The translations under genes and the position numbers were made by a program. 64,000 nucleotides of DNA from Candidatus Saccharibacteria bacterium CG_4_10_14_0_2_um_filter_52_9. GTDB taxonomy: Bacteria > Actinomycetota > Acidimicrobiia > Acidimicrobiales > RAAP-2. Below the pieces are notes generated by a model, which was not told where the DNA came from, did no database searches, and saw only the letters and a program-made list of their open reading frames with translations. Positions 43,512 through 52,336 of the stretch are shown here, piece by piece (within the stretch, counting starts at the first letter, position 1; every line of letters begins with the position of its first letter). The stretch is taken from the NCBI GenBank assembly GCA_903970515.1, contig CAJCJA010000022.1, forward strand, positions 62,001 through 126,000. Direction: 5' to 3'.

Positions 43512-44348
43512 ATGAAAATCGCTAGGTCGCATTACCAATTACGAAGATTGCTCGCCGTTGCGCCACTCGTTCTCGTGCTGAGTGCGGGAATCACTCTCGG
43601 TGCACCGCTCGCGGCCGTGGCAAGCGCATCGTCGACGTCGCGCACGGCACTCGTCGCGCAGGGCTACAACGACGTCAATGCGATCCGCTCGTACTACTTC
43701 TGTGATAGTGCGGCGTGTAAGAAGTACAAGGCGGCCGCCGAGAAGAAGTCAGCGGCCGCGATCGACCAGCTCGACGTTTCCGCCACAACGCTCACGCCCG
43801 CCTCATCGCCCAAGGATCAAAAGACCGTGGTGGCGAAGTTTGACGCGGACGTCCTCGAGTTACAAAAAGTGTCATCGGTCTACACCGCGCAGACCAGCGA
43901 GACTCAGATTGCGCAGAACACCGGAATTCTCTACTACGAGACCGCCAACATTTACTCGGATCTCTATCTTCTCTCGAATGACATCACTCACACGACACCG
44001 CACTTCTCGACGTGGAGTTTCGGGCCCGAGGCAGTGCTGTACACGATGCAAGTCGACACCCAAGCCTTGAATGCGAAGTCGGCCACGGTTGCGCTTGACG
44101 TCGCCACGAATGTTGATCTGCTGCAAGATGCCAAGGCTCTCATCGCCGACGCGGACGGTCCGAATAAGGGGTTCAATGATTTGATCGTCAAGTTCGCTAA
44201 GACCCAGACCACAGTGAGTGCGGCCGAGAATGCGGTGTTCGAGAAGAAGAAGCCAGCGATCACCGATAAAGAACTCAAGGCCGACATCACGTTGCTCGAA
44301 TCGCAGTTCGAAAATATTGCCGGGCAGCAGAAGGCACTGTCGAAGTAG
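43512..44348 (+). CDS. Secreted protein of unknown function
   Basis: A 278-residue exported protein. ATG at 43512, preceded by AAGGTGGTG, opens a signal peptide (RRLLAVAPLVLVLSAG, cleavage near AVASA). The mature part is mostly helical with many Ala, Lys, Asp and Thr, and contains one Cys pair (FCDSAACKKY) near its start. Nothing matches a family I know. The heptad-like spacing in the last 70 residues (AAENAVFEKKKPAITDKELK) hints at a helical bundle. It lies 32 bp before the isochorismatase-like gene on the same strand and could share a transcript with it. Confidence 0.7.
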   Translation: MKIARSHYQLRRLLAVAPLVLVLSAGITLGAPLAAVASASSTSRTALVAQGYNDVNAIRSYYFCDSAACKKYKAAAEKKSAAAIDQLDVSATTLTPASSPKDQKTVVAKFDADVLELQKVSSVYTAQTSETQIAQNTGILYYETANIYSDLYLLSNDITHTTPHFSTWSFGPEAVLYTMQVDTQALNAKSATVALDVATNVDLLQDAKALIADADGPNKGFNDLIVKFAKTQTTVSAAENAVFEKKKPAITDKELKADITLLESQFENIAGQQKALSK

Positions 44349-44380
44349 TCACCGAGCGAAGGCCGAGTGAAGGGGGACTG

Positions 44381-44950
44381 ATGCCCAACGAGGCGCTTTT
44401 GATCATGGATATGCAAAACGGCATCGTGGAGCGTTTCGCCGAGCAGGCCGATCCGCTACTCGAGACGTTGGCGAACGTGCTCGACGCCGCCCGCAAAGAG
44501 AACATGGGCGTTATCTTCGTGCGTGTCGCGTTTCGCCCCGGTGCTCCCGAGGCGAGTCCTCGCAACACGTCCTTCTCCGCCCTGTCCCAGTCAGACGCGT
44601 TCAGCGAGTCGGCGCGCTCAACCCAGATTCATCCACGCGTGGCGCCCCGCGACAATGAGATCGTCGTCGTCAAGCGTCGCGTCAGCGCGTTCTCCGGCAG
44701 TGACCTCGAAACGGTGCTGCGTGCCCAAGGCGTCGATTCGCTGGTACTTACTGGAATTTCGACGAGCGGCGTCGTGTTGTCGACAGTTCGTCAAGCGGCG
44801 GATTTGGACTTCACGCTGACCGTGCTGAGCGACGCCTGCGCGGACGCGGATCCCGAGGTACATCGCGTGTTGACCGAGAAGGTCTTCGTTCGTCAAGCGA
44901 TGGTCATGACCGCACAAGAATGGATGTCACAACGTACACAGAATCCTTAA
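44381..44950 (+). CDS. Isochorismatase-family protein lacking the catalytic cysteine
   Basis: A 189-residue protein of the cysteine hydrolase/isochorismatase superfamily. D10 (LLIMDMQNG) and the Lys (VVKRRVSAFSG) of the catalytic triad are present, but the position of the nucleophile Cys in nicotinamidases reads TSGVVLSTVRQAA, so the triad lacks Cys. Isochorismatases proper also lack it and hydrolyse a vinyl ether, whereas Cys-type members act on amides. Its substrate is therefore unlikely to be an amide. AGGGGG precedes ATG. It converges on the NCS1 permease gene with a 4-bp overlap of the coding ends. Confidence 0.85.
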   Translation: MPNEALLIMDMQNGIVERFAEQADPLLETLANVLDAARKENMGVIFVRVAFRPGAPEASPRNTSFSALSQSDAFSESARSTQIHPRVAPRDNEIVVVKRRVSAFSGSDLETVLRAQGVDSLVLTGISTSGVVLSTVRQAADLDFTLTVLSDACADADPEVHRVLTEKVFVRQAMVMTAQEWMSQRTQNP

Positions 44951-46434
44951 GCGTTCGCTAGCTCCTGCTCTTGGGCCACCACACTTTTTCGTTCGAAGAG
45001 TATTGTCACGAGAAAACTCAGGACCAGCGCCGCCAGGACGCCCAAATTCGCGTACGCCCACGCGCCTTGCTTGCCGCCGAGTCCGAAAGGCTTGAGTAGG
45101 TAGCCCTGCCAGGTCAACCATGACGCCGCCGCATTGGTGACCAAGCCCCACCCCAGAAAACTGGACACGACAATCGTCGCTATTGGTATCGCGCGAACAT
45201 CGCCGTAGCGTCCGTTCGTGGCGAAGAGATCGGCGTCGGAGTAATCCTTTCGCCGAAGCAGAAGGTCCGCCAGAAAGACACCGCACCACGCCGCGATCAA
45301 GACGCCCACCGTAATGAGGAATCCTTCGAACTGACCGAGGAAGTTCTGGGCGGCGAACACGATGTAGATCGTGCCCGCGACCATGATGACCCCGTCGACG
45401 CCCGCCGCCGCGAAGCGGGGAATCTTCAGCCCCGCCGACAGCAGGGATAGTCCCGAGGAGTAGATGTCAAGCACCGCGCCACCGACGAGTCCGAGAATCG
45501 CCACAATGGCGAAGGGGACGAGGAACCAGGTGGGCAAGATGGTCGCGAGTGCGCCGACGGGTCCGTACACACTGCCGTTGACGTCGTTGGTGAAGCTCTT
45601 CGAAGATCCCGCGAGTAAGAGACCGAAGAAGAGGAGAATCAGTGGCGCGACGGAGGATCCGAACGTCGTCCACCACACGACGCCCTTGGACGAGGCGTTA
45701 CGCGGGAGATAGCGAGAGTAGTCGGCCGCCGCATTCACCCAGCCCAGCCCGAAGCCCGTCATGACGAAAACCAATGCACCGATGACGCTCTGTGAGGAAC
45801 CACTCGTAATGTGCGAGACGACGTGCCACTTGATGTGATCGAGCGTCAGGATGATGAAGAAGACCGTCAATACGCCAGTGACGACGGTGATGATTGCCTG
45901 CATCCTCATGATGAGATCAAAACCCATGACCCCGCCACCCACGATCAATGCACCAATGATGATGAGCGCGACGACCTTCACGCCGGTGCCACCACCCCAA
46001 CCGAGACGAGTAAAGACGGTCGACGTCGCGAGCACGGCAATTGCCATCAGCGCGGTCTCCCAGCCGACGCACAAGAGCCAGGAGATGAACGAGGGTAATC
46101 TATTCCCGCGAATCCCGAAGGCCGCTCTACTGAGAATCATCGTCGGAGCAGAACCGCGTTTGCCCGCCGTGGCGATGAATCCGCAGAGAACAAAACTCAC
46201 GATGATGCCAACGACGCCGACGATGATCGCTTGCCAGAAGGAGATACCGAAGCTGAAGACGTAGGCACCGTAACCAAGACCGAGGACCGAGACGTTTGCT
46301 CCGAACCACGGCCAGAACAACTCGCGGGGCCGACCCTTTCGTTCGGTCTCGCCAATGATGTTGATGCCATTCTCTTCGATACGCAGTGCAGCGCCGCCTC
46401 CGGTACCTAGAAGTTCGGAGATGTCATTGCTCAC
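44947..46434 (-). CDS. NCS1-family nucleobase permease (CodB-like)
   Basis: A 495-residue transporter with about 12 helices of the cation:nucleobase NCS1 family. FWPWFGANVSVLGLGYGAYVF in helix 1, GSAPTMILSRAAFG after helix 2, and NAAADYSRYLP in the helix 6-7 region are hallmark stretches. Such carriers import cytosine, purines, allantoin or hydantoins with Na+ or H+. AGGAGG lies 11 nt before ATG. The divergent neighbours (ADP-ribosylglycohydrolase and PfkB kinase) suggest that the cargo is a nucleoside or base feeding that pathway; the exact substrate is not readable. Confidence 0.88.
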   Translation of the reverse strand: MSNDISELLGTGGGAALRIEENGINIIGETERKGRPRELFWPWFGANVSVLGLGYGAYVFSFGISFWQAIIVGVVGIIVSFVLCGFIATAGKRGSAPTMILSRAAFGIRGNRLPSFISWLLCVGWETALMAIAVLATSTVFTRLGWGGGTGVKVVALIIIGALIVGGGVMGFDLIMRMQAIITVVTGVLTVFFIILTLDHIKWHVVSHITSGSSQSVIGALVFVMTGFGLGWVNAAADYSRYLPRNASSKGVVWWTTFGSSVAPLILLFFGLLLAGSSKSFTNDVNGSVYGPVGALATILPTWFLVPFAIVAILGLVGGAVLDIYSSGLSLLSAGLKIPRFAAAGVDGVIMVAGTIYIVFAAQNFLGQFEGFLITVGVLIAAWCGVFLADLLLRRKDYSDADLFATNGRYGDVRAIPIATIVVSSFLGWGLVTNAAASWLTWQGYLLKPFGLGGKQGAWAYANLGVLAALVLSFLVTILFERKSVVAQEQELANA

Positions 46435-46572
46435 TGGTCCTCCTCAAGAATTGTCGAAAATCGTTGGACTGATACTAGACAGATGTGTCGTCGACGCCGC
46501 ACCGTCGAACTCGTCGTGCACGAAAGGATTCGTCGTGTCGATCCGCGGGCGTCGGCGTGTACGTTGACTTAG

Positions 46573-47592
46573 ATGATGTCGACGTCGCTCCACGCGGGCA
46601 CCGAGCGTGAAGGTCGCTGCATCGCGACGTTGACGGGGCTCGCGATAGGTGACGCGCTCGGGATGCCGACCCAATCATTGGCTCGTGAAGAAGTGGTCAT
46701 GCAGTTTGGGCCAATCCTGTCAACGTTCTATCCCTCGCGCCCCGATCACCCCTTCGCGCCGGGAATTGGCGCAGCGACCGTGACCGACGACACTGAACAG
46801 ACACTGTTGCTGGCGAACGAGCTGCTCTCCCCAGGGGGCTTTGACGTCACGCGCTACGCGCGACGACTCCTCGAATGGGAGGATGACGTTCGTCGTAGAG
46901 GACTCCTCGACCTCCTCGGGCCCTCGACAAAGGCGGCCTTGGACAACCTCGCTCGTGGAATGGATCCTCGAGAGACGGGAACGTCGGGGACGACCAATGG
47001 CGCGGCCATGCGCATCGCTCCAGTGGGCATCGTGAGCCCGAGTGACGACCTCGAAGCACTAGTACGACGTGTGATCGAGGTGAGTTCACTCACGCACAAC
47101 ACGACGACGGCGTTGAGTGGCGCCGCCGCGGTCGCGACCGTCATCAGCGCGGGCATCGACGACGTTGCATTCGACGGGGCCCTCGACCTGGCGCTGCGTG
47201 CGGTGCGGATGGTCGAAAGTATGTACGACCGCGGCAACGAGGAGCCGATGAGTGCGGCACTCTCGCGAGCGCTGGACGTTGGTCGTCGCCACGAGGGCCT
47301 TTCACTCATCGACGAGATCATCCGCTCGGTGGGCACGAGCCTCGCGAGCGTCGAATCAGTACCCGCGGCGTTCGCCGTGCTGGCGTCCTCGAGCAAGGAC
47401 GCGTGGTTCGCGTGTCGCCTCGCCGCCTCACTAGGAGGCGACACCGACACGATTGCCGCGATGACGGGCGCGATGGCGGGCGCCCTGCTCGGCCCGACCA
47501 CGATCCCTCGGTGGGCCATTGATGAAGTGCAGGCGGCGAACGACCTTCCGTTAGAGGAAGTCGCGCGTCGACTTCTACGGGCTCGGGACTGA
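46573..47592 (+). CDS. ADP-ribosylglycohydrolase-family protein
   Basis: A 339-residue, two-metal (Mg2+) all-helical enzyme of the DraG/ARH family. The metal motifs TVTDDTEQTLL (near residue 75) and GGDTDTIAAMTGA (about 300) are intact, as is LTGLAIGDALGMP at the start. Classical members remove ADP-ribose from proteins, but bacterial relatives in nucleoside clusters can act as N-glycosidases on small nucleosides. A PfkB sugar kinase follows after 4 bp and an NCS1 permease is divergent, which favours the nucleosidase idea. ATGATG begins the gene; TACGTT lies 7 nt upstream. Confidence 0.87.
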   Translation: MMSTSLHAGTEREGRCIATLTGLAIGDALGMPTQSLAREEVVMQFGPILSTFYPSRPDHPFAPGIGAATVTDDTEQTLLLANELLSPGGFDVTRYARRLLEWEDDVRRRGLLDLLGPSTKAALDNLARGMDPRETGTSGTTNGAAMRIAPVGIVSPSDDLEALVRRVIEVSSLTHNTTTALSGAAAVATVISAGIDDVAFDGALDLALRAVRMVESMYDRGNEEPMSAALSRALDVGRRHEGLSLIDEIIRSVGTSLASVESVPAAFAVLASSSKDAWFACRLAASLGGDTDTIAAMTGAMAGALLGPTTIPRWAIDEVQAANDLPLEEVARRLLRARD

Positions 47593-47596
47593 AGAC

Positions 47597-48529
47597 GTGA
47601 GCGACCCGGCGCGTTTCGTAGGGGTCGACACCATCATGATTGACGTCGTGTTGAAGGTCGGATCACTACCTCGGCGCGGATCCGACGAAGCCGTGCGAGA
47701 GCGACTGGTCACGACGGGCGGGGGCTTCAACGCCTTGAGCGCCGCGTCACGACAGGGTTTGGCGGTCCTCTACGCGGGCCAACTGGGAACGGGGCCCTTT
47801 GCCTCGATCGCCCGTGTCGAACTGGAACGTGAGGGAATCGTCGCACCGATTGACTCCATCGTCGACGTCGACCTTGGCATCTGCGTGGTGCTTGTCGAGG
47901 ACGACGGCGAGCGAACCTTCATCACCGCCCCGGGCGCCGAGGGCCGTCTTCGCGCCGAAGAACTCGCAACGATCGAACTTCACTCGCGCGACGTCGTGTT
48001 CATGTCGGGATACGACTTCGTCTACCGAGATCTTTGTACCGAGACCCTTACGTGGCTTCGATCAGTTCGTGACGACGTGCTAATCGCCTTCGATCCGGGG
48101 CCTCGAGTCATGGACCTTCCACGCGACGTGCTTGGTGCAGTGCTCGAACGTACTGACTGGCTCTTGTGCAATGCGGCGGAAGCGTCGTTCTTGAGTGGCG
48201 AGCGCGACGCCGAGCACGCTGCGCGTGCCTTGTTGACGCGTCACGTGCGCCTGGGCGTTGTCGTGCGCAATGGTGCCGATGGTTGCTACGCGGCGCAGGA
48301 TTCGTCTGAGGTGCTGCACGTCGCGGGCGTGCCTTGTGACGTGGTCGATACCAATGGCGCGGGTGACGTGCACAACGGGGTGTTCCTCGCCGAAGTCGCC
48401 TCCGGGACATCGCTGCTCGAGGCGTTGCGGCGCGCGAACGTCGCAGCGTCGATTGCGATTGGTGAACTTGGACCCGCGACGTGTCCTCGTCGTGACGTCG
48501 TCACCAAGCGATTAGCCGAGGTGTATTGA
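47597..48529 (+). CDS. PfkB-family carbohydrate kinase
   Basis: A 310-residue ribokinase-fold kinase. VTTGGGFNALSAASRQG near residue 40 is the substrate-side PfkB signature and DTNGAGDVHNGVFLAE near 257 the ATP/anion-hole signature with the catalytic Asp (GAGD). The family includes ribokinase, adenosine kinase and pseudouridine kinase. GTG at 47597 starts 4 nt after the hydrolase stop, so they are an operon. A plausible scheme is permease uptake of a nucleoside, hydrolysis, then phosphorylation of the released sugar. The substrate cannot be chosen from sequence. Confidence 0.88.
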   Translation: MSDPARFVGVDTIMIDVVLKVGSLPRRGSDEAVRERLVTTGGGFNALSAASRQGLAVLYAGQLGTGPFASIARVELEREGIVAPIDSIVDVDLGICVVLVEDDGERTFITAPGAEGRLRAEELATIELHSRDVVFMSGYDFVYRDLCTETLTWLRSVRDDVLIAFDPGPRVMDLPRDVLGAVLERTDWLLCNAAEASFLSGERDAEHAARALLTRHVRLGVVVRNGADGCYAAQDSSEVLHVAGVPCDVVDTNGAGDVHNGVFLAEVASGTSLLEALRRANVAASIAIGELGPATCPRRDVVTKRLAEVY

Positions 48530-48583
48530 AAAAAGGCGTTCCTCATTTTTGCCCTATCGTGACCATTGAGGTAAAGGGGGGCA

Positions 48584-50839
48584 ATGCAAGGCTTTGAGCC
48601 ATTTGAAGGATTCATCGGCAAGACGGTGAGCGATTCGACGCCGTGGTGGCCCACCCCCGTCCACCCCAAGGAGAACGCTCCCAACGTCGTCGTGATGTTG
48701 ATTGACGACCTCGGGTTCTCGCACTTCAGTTGCTTCGGTTCCGACCTCGAGACGCCGAACATCGACGCGTTGGCGGCGGGCGGACTTCGCTACACGAACT
48801 TTCACGTGACGCCCCTTTGTTCGCCGACGCGCGCGGCGCTCCTCACCGGTCGGAATCACCACAGCGTGGGCATGCGCGGAATATCGAATTGGAGTAGTGG
48901 GTTTCCGAGCATGCGCGGACACATCTCGAATCATGCGGCGACGTTGGGCGAGATGCTGCGTGAAGACGGCTACACCACTTTCGCGATTGGCAAATGGCAC
49001 TTGGTGTCGATGGAGCATTCGTCCTCGGCGGGTCCCTTCGACCAGTGGCCTTTGGCGAGGGGATTCGACCGTTTCTACGGGTTCCTCGATGGCGAGACCG
49101 ATCAGTTCTCACCCGACCTCGTCTACGACAATCATCGAATCGATCAACCCCGCTCCGTGGACGACGGCTATCACCTGAGCGAGGACCTTGTCGATCACGC
49201 CATTGAATTCATCCACGACGCCAAGTCGATTCGACCGGACCGGCCATTCTTCACGTACTTCGCCTTTGGTGCCATGCACGCTCCTCATCAGGCGCCCGCC
49301 TCGTATCTCGAGAAGCACCGAGGACGTTACGACGAAGGCTGGGACGTCGCGCGAGAGAAGTGGTTCGCGAAGCAAAAGGCCTTGGGGATTGTCGCCCCCG
49401 ACACCGAACTGGCGCCACGAAACGACGGCGTGGAGCCGTGGGACACCCTGCCCGAGAATCAGAAGAGGCTCGCGTGCCGGCTCCAAGAGGCGTTCGCCGC
49501 GTTCTTAGAGCACACCGACGCCCAGATCGGCCGGTTCGTGGCTGACCTGAAATCTCTCGGTGAACTCGACAACACCCTTTTTCTGCTGATGTCCGACAAC
49601 GGAGCCTCGCAAGAAGGTGGACCCTTCGGTGTTCTGCACGAGATGAAGTACTTCAACTTCATTTTTGAGACGCCCGACGAAGCGGTCAAGCGTCTCGACG
49701 ACATCGGCGGGCCGAGTAGCCATTCGAACTATCCCTGGGGTTGGGCGCAGGCGGGTAACACGCCGTTCAAGTGGTACAAGCAGAACACCCACGAAGGGGG
49801 CGTCCACGTTCCCCTCGTCGTGCATTGGCCCCAAGGAATTGACGCCCGCGGCGAACTGCGCCACCAGTTCCACTACGTGACCGACATCACCCCCACTGTT
49901 CTCGAGTCGGTGGGGGCACGTGCGCCCGAGGTGTATCGAGGCTTTGCGCAGATACCGGTGGCGGGCGCGTCACTCGCCTACAGCTTCAACAACCAGAACG
50001 CGCCATCGCAAAAGACGACGCAGTACTTCGAGATGGTGGGCCATCGGGCCCTCTATCACGAGGGCTGGAAAGCCGTCACTCGACACGTTCCCGGCGTGCC
50101 CTTCGATGATGATCGCTGGGAGCTCTATCACGTCGACGTCGACGCGTCCGAATGTCATGACCTCTCGTCAAGCGAGCCAGACAAACTACGAGCACTGGTT
50201 GACCTCTGGTGGTCCGAAGCCGAGAAGTATGGTGTCCTGCCACTCGACGACCGGGGCATCGAGCTCTTCGGGGCACGTTTTCGCGACAATTCGCCCCATC
50301 CCGTGAGTCGTCACTACTCGTATCGTCCGCCGCTCAGCCCCATCCCACCGCAGGCGGCGGCGGGCATCGGGGGACGAAGTTGGAACCTCGTCGCGAGCAT
50401 CGAGCGTGAGTCCCGCCAAGGCGGGGTGATCATGGCGTCGGGCACCGAGAACGCGGGGGTGAGTCTGTTCGTGAAGGACGACCATCTTTACTTTGACTAC
50501 AACATCTTCGGGGACCACCACGTCATCGAATCGAGCAGCCTCGTGCCCGTAGGGAGTAGCACCGTTGGACTTGAGTTTCGTCGTGGTGCGAAGGAGGCCG
50601 ACGCGACCCTCACGATCAACGGCGCGCCGGCGGGAAGCGGACATTTCCCGTTCGTCATGCGCATCATCTCGAGCACCGGGATGAGCATCGGCGTGGACCA
50701 CGGCTCGCCAGTGTCGAAGTTGTACGACGACGAGTTCACCTTCCAGGGCGTGCTTCGCCACGTCGATATCCAACTCATCTCGCAAAACGCCAGCGAAGAA
50801 CAAGAAACCGCGTCGCGCGAAGGCATGGCCCGACAGTAA
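48584..50839 (+). CDS. Arylsulfatase (Cys-type, cytosolic)
   Basis: A 751-residue sulfatase. The activation motif LCSPTRAALLTGR (C79) is the Cys form that must be oxidised to formylglycine; the metal site includes D41-D42 (LIDDLG) and MSDNGASQ. C-terminal 130 residues (GGRSWNLVASIE onward) form a beta domain often found in large arylsulfatases of the AtsA type. There is no signal peptide, so it acts in the cytoplasm. No formylglycine-generating enzyme gene is visible here. AAAGGGGGG precedes ATG. A haloalkane dehalogenase gene follows after 34 bp on the same strand; joint use on xenobiotics is possible but unproven. Confidence 0.93.
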   Translation: MQGFEPFEGFIGKTVSDSTPWWPTPVHPKENAPNVVVMLIDDLGFSHFSCFGSDLETPNIDALAAGGLRYTNFHVTPLCSPTRAALLTGRNHHSVGMRGISNWSSGFPSMRGHISNHAATLGEMLREDGYTTFAIGKWHLVSMEHSSSAGPFDQWPLARGFDRFYGFLDGETDQFSPDLVYDNHRIDQPRSVDDGYHLSEDLVDHAIEFIHDAKSIRPDRPFFTYFAFGAMHAPHQAPASYLEKHRGRYDEGWDVAREKWFAKQKALGIVAPDTELAPRNDGVEPWDTLPENQKRLACRLQEAFAAFLEHTDAQIGRFVADLKSLGELDNTLFLLMSDNGASQEGGPFGVLHEMKYFNFIFETPDEAVKRLDDIGGPSSHSNYPWGWAQAGNTPFKWYKQNTHEGGVHVPLVVHWPQGIDARGELRHQFHYVTDITPTVLESVGARAPEVYRGFAQIPVAGASLAYSFNNQNAPSQKTTQYFEMVGHRALYHEGWKAVTRHVPGVPFDDDRWELYHVDVDASECHDLSSSEPDKLRALVDLWWSEAEKYGVLPLDDRGIELFGARFRDNSPHPVSRHYSYRPPLSPIPPQAAAGIGGRSWNLVASIERESRQGGVIMASGTENAGVSLFVKDDHLYFDYNIFGDHHVIESSSLVPVGSSTVGLEFRRGAKEADATLTINGAPAGSGHFPFVMRIISSTGMSIGVDHGSPVSKLYDDEFTFQGVLRHVDIQLISQNASEEQETASREGMARQ

Positions 50840-50873
50840 GTCGACGCATCAATACCCATCAAAAAGGAGACAT

Positions 50874-51785
50874 ATGCAGCGAGTGCGCACACCCGATGAG
50901 AAATTCACGGATCTACCCGATTTTCCCTTCAACCCGCAGTACGTCAACGTAAAAGACCCGAATGGAGGCGACGACCTGCGAGTCGCGTACCTCGACGAGG
51001 GTCCTCGTGACGTGGATGTTGTATTGCTGCTGCACGGCGAACCGAGCTGGTCCTACCTGTATCGCCACATGATCCCGGGTCTCGTCGCGGCTGGTCATCG
51101 CGTCGTCGCACCCGACCTCATTGGTTTCGGGCGTTCGGACAAGCCTACGGATCGTTTGGACTACACCTTCGCACGCCACGTCGAGTGGATGCGCGAAGCG
51201 CTCTTTGATCATCTCGAGCTTGACGACGTGACGCTCTTTGCCCAGGATTGGGGCAGTCTGATTGGTCTACGTCTGGTGGGTGAGCATCCCGAGCGATTCG
51301 CGCGCGTCGCGATTGGTAATGGGGGACTCCCCACCGGCGACGAACGACCGAACGAGGCGTTTCGCGCGTGGCAGGAATACAGCCAAACCGTTCCCGATCT
51401 GCACGTAGGCGGCATCGTCTCGGGTGGCTGCGTGACTCGTCTGAGCCCAGAAGTGGTTGCCGCGTACGACGCGCCGTTCCCCGACGACACCTATAAAGAG
51501 GGCGCGAGGCAGTTCCCGCTGCTCGTGCCCACGTCACCGGAAGATCCCGCACACGACGCCAACGTCGCGGCGTGGGAAGTACTCGCGCGCTTCGATAAGC
51601 CGTTTCTCTGCTGTTTCTCCGACGGTGACCCCATCACCAAGGGCGGAGACAAGAAGTTCCTTTCCACCATTCCCGGTACCAAGGGCCAGCCTCACGTCAC
51701 TATCGAGGGCGGTGGGCACTTCTTGCAAGAAGAAAAGGGTCCAGAGCTCGCGATGGTTCTCAACGCGTTCATTGCATCGAACTAA
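50874..51785 (+). CDS. Haloalkane dehalogenase (HLD-I type)
   Basis: A 303-residue alpha/beta hydrolase close to DhlA/DhmA dehalogenases, which turn haloalkanes into alcohols and halide. HGEPSWSYLYR (H54-G-E56-P) and nucleophile D125 with the halide-binding W126 in FAQDWGSLIG identify subfamily I; the acid is in FSDGDPITKGGD and the base His in GGGHFLQEE. All triad residues are present. AAAAAGGAG precedes ATG. It probably shares a transcript with the sulfatase. Natural substrates of such enzymes are often unknown, so the real role may differ. Confidence 0.92.
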   Translation: MQRVRTPDEKFTDLPDFPFNPQYVNVKDPNGGDDLRVAYLDEGPRDVDVVLLLHGEPSWSYLYRHMIPGLVAAGHRVVAPDLIGFGRSDKPTDRLDYTFARHVEWMREALFDHLELDDVTLFAQDWGSLIGLRLVGEHPERFARVAIGNGGLPTGDERPNEAFRAWQEYSQTVPDLHVGGIVSGGCVTRLSPEVVAAYDAPFPDDTYKEGARQFPLLVPTSPEDPAHDANVAAWEVLARFDKPFLCCFSDGDPITKGGDKKFLSTIPGTKGQPHVTIEGGGHFLQEEKGPELAMVLNAFIASN

Positions 51786-51788
51786 GTC

Positions 51789-52247
51789 CTAGAAGTAGTG
51801 CTCGCCGAGTTGTTCGCTCCAGGGAGCGACGCGGAGTTCTCCGCGAGGGACGCTCCAACGAAACACGGGCTTGAGGTCAAGGACCGGCGTGCCGTCAATG
51901 CCGTCGAGACCTCGCACGGTGATGCTGCGTTCGCCTATGGCGTCGATCGCGACGGTCGTGAGCAGGATGCGGTTCGGACGGTCCTTGTTGCGCTGGGCGA
52001 AGACGCCCACGTCGGGCCACTGCGCGTTACCGCGAGGGTGTCGGTGCCACGGACCCGGCGGGACTTCTTCGGCCCAGTCGGCGTAGAAGATCACCTCCAC
52101 GTGCGAGAAGTCCTCGAGTCCGCGAAGTGCTTCGGAAGGGACGTCCTGGGCGAGCTCGATGGTACTCACGACGTCATCCCAGTTGTCGTCGATCGCTTCA
52201 CTTCGTTCGTTGCGGATGTAGGCGATTGATCGCACGACGTGGTTCAT
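51789..52247 (-). CDS. trmO: TsaA/TrmO-type tRNA t6A37 N6-methyltransferase homologue
   Basis: A 152-residue protein of the TsaA/TrmO family, whose E. coli member methylates N6-threonylcarbamoyladenosine at tRNA position 37 using SAM. FSHVEVIFYADW near residue 48, DVGVFAQRNKDRPNRILLTT and the end GLDGIDGTPVLDLKPV are signature stretches. Some positions differ from the typical RSPxRPNPIG (here NKDRPNRIL), so activity may be altered. Its start is apparently leaderless. It converges on the dehalogenase gene with 3 bp between. Confidence 0.83.
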   Translation of the reverse strand: MNHVVRSIAYIRNERSEAIDDNWDDVVSTIELAQDVPSEALRGLEDFSHVEVIFYADWAEEVPPGPWHRHPRGNAQWPDVGVFAQRNKDRPNRILLTTVAIDAIGERSITVRGLDGIDGTPVLDLKPVFRWSVPRGELRVAPWSEQLGEHYF

Positions 52248-52253
52248 GCAAAC

Positions 52254-52259
52254 AATCTA
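52254..52259 (-). promoter_or_regulatory. Leaderless -10 box (TAGATT) for trmO
   Basis: On the minus strand TAGATT is followed by 6 nt and ATG at 52247; no ribosome site is present. Confidence 0.6.
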
Positions 52260-52336
52260 CTGAAGCACGGCTCGTGAGCTGAAAAAAAATGTTGCCACGG
52301 AGTATCGTGGAGTCCGCGCGTCGACGAAAGAGTGCC

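Noticed and set aside
46435-46572. Purine riboswitch upstream of the NCS1 permease
   Set aside because: No purine-aptamer three-way junction motifs are seen in the 138-bp gap.
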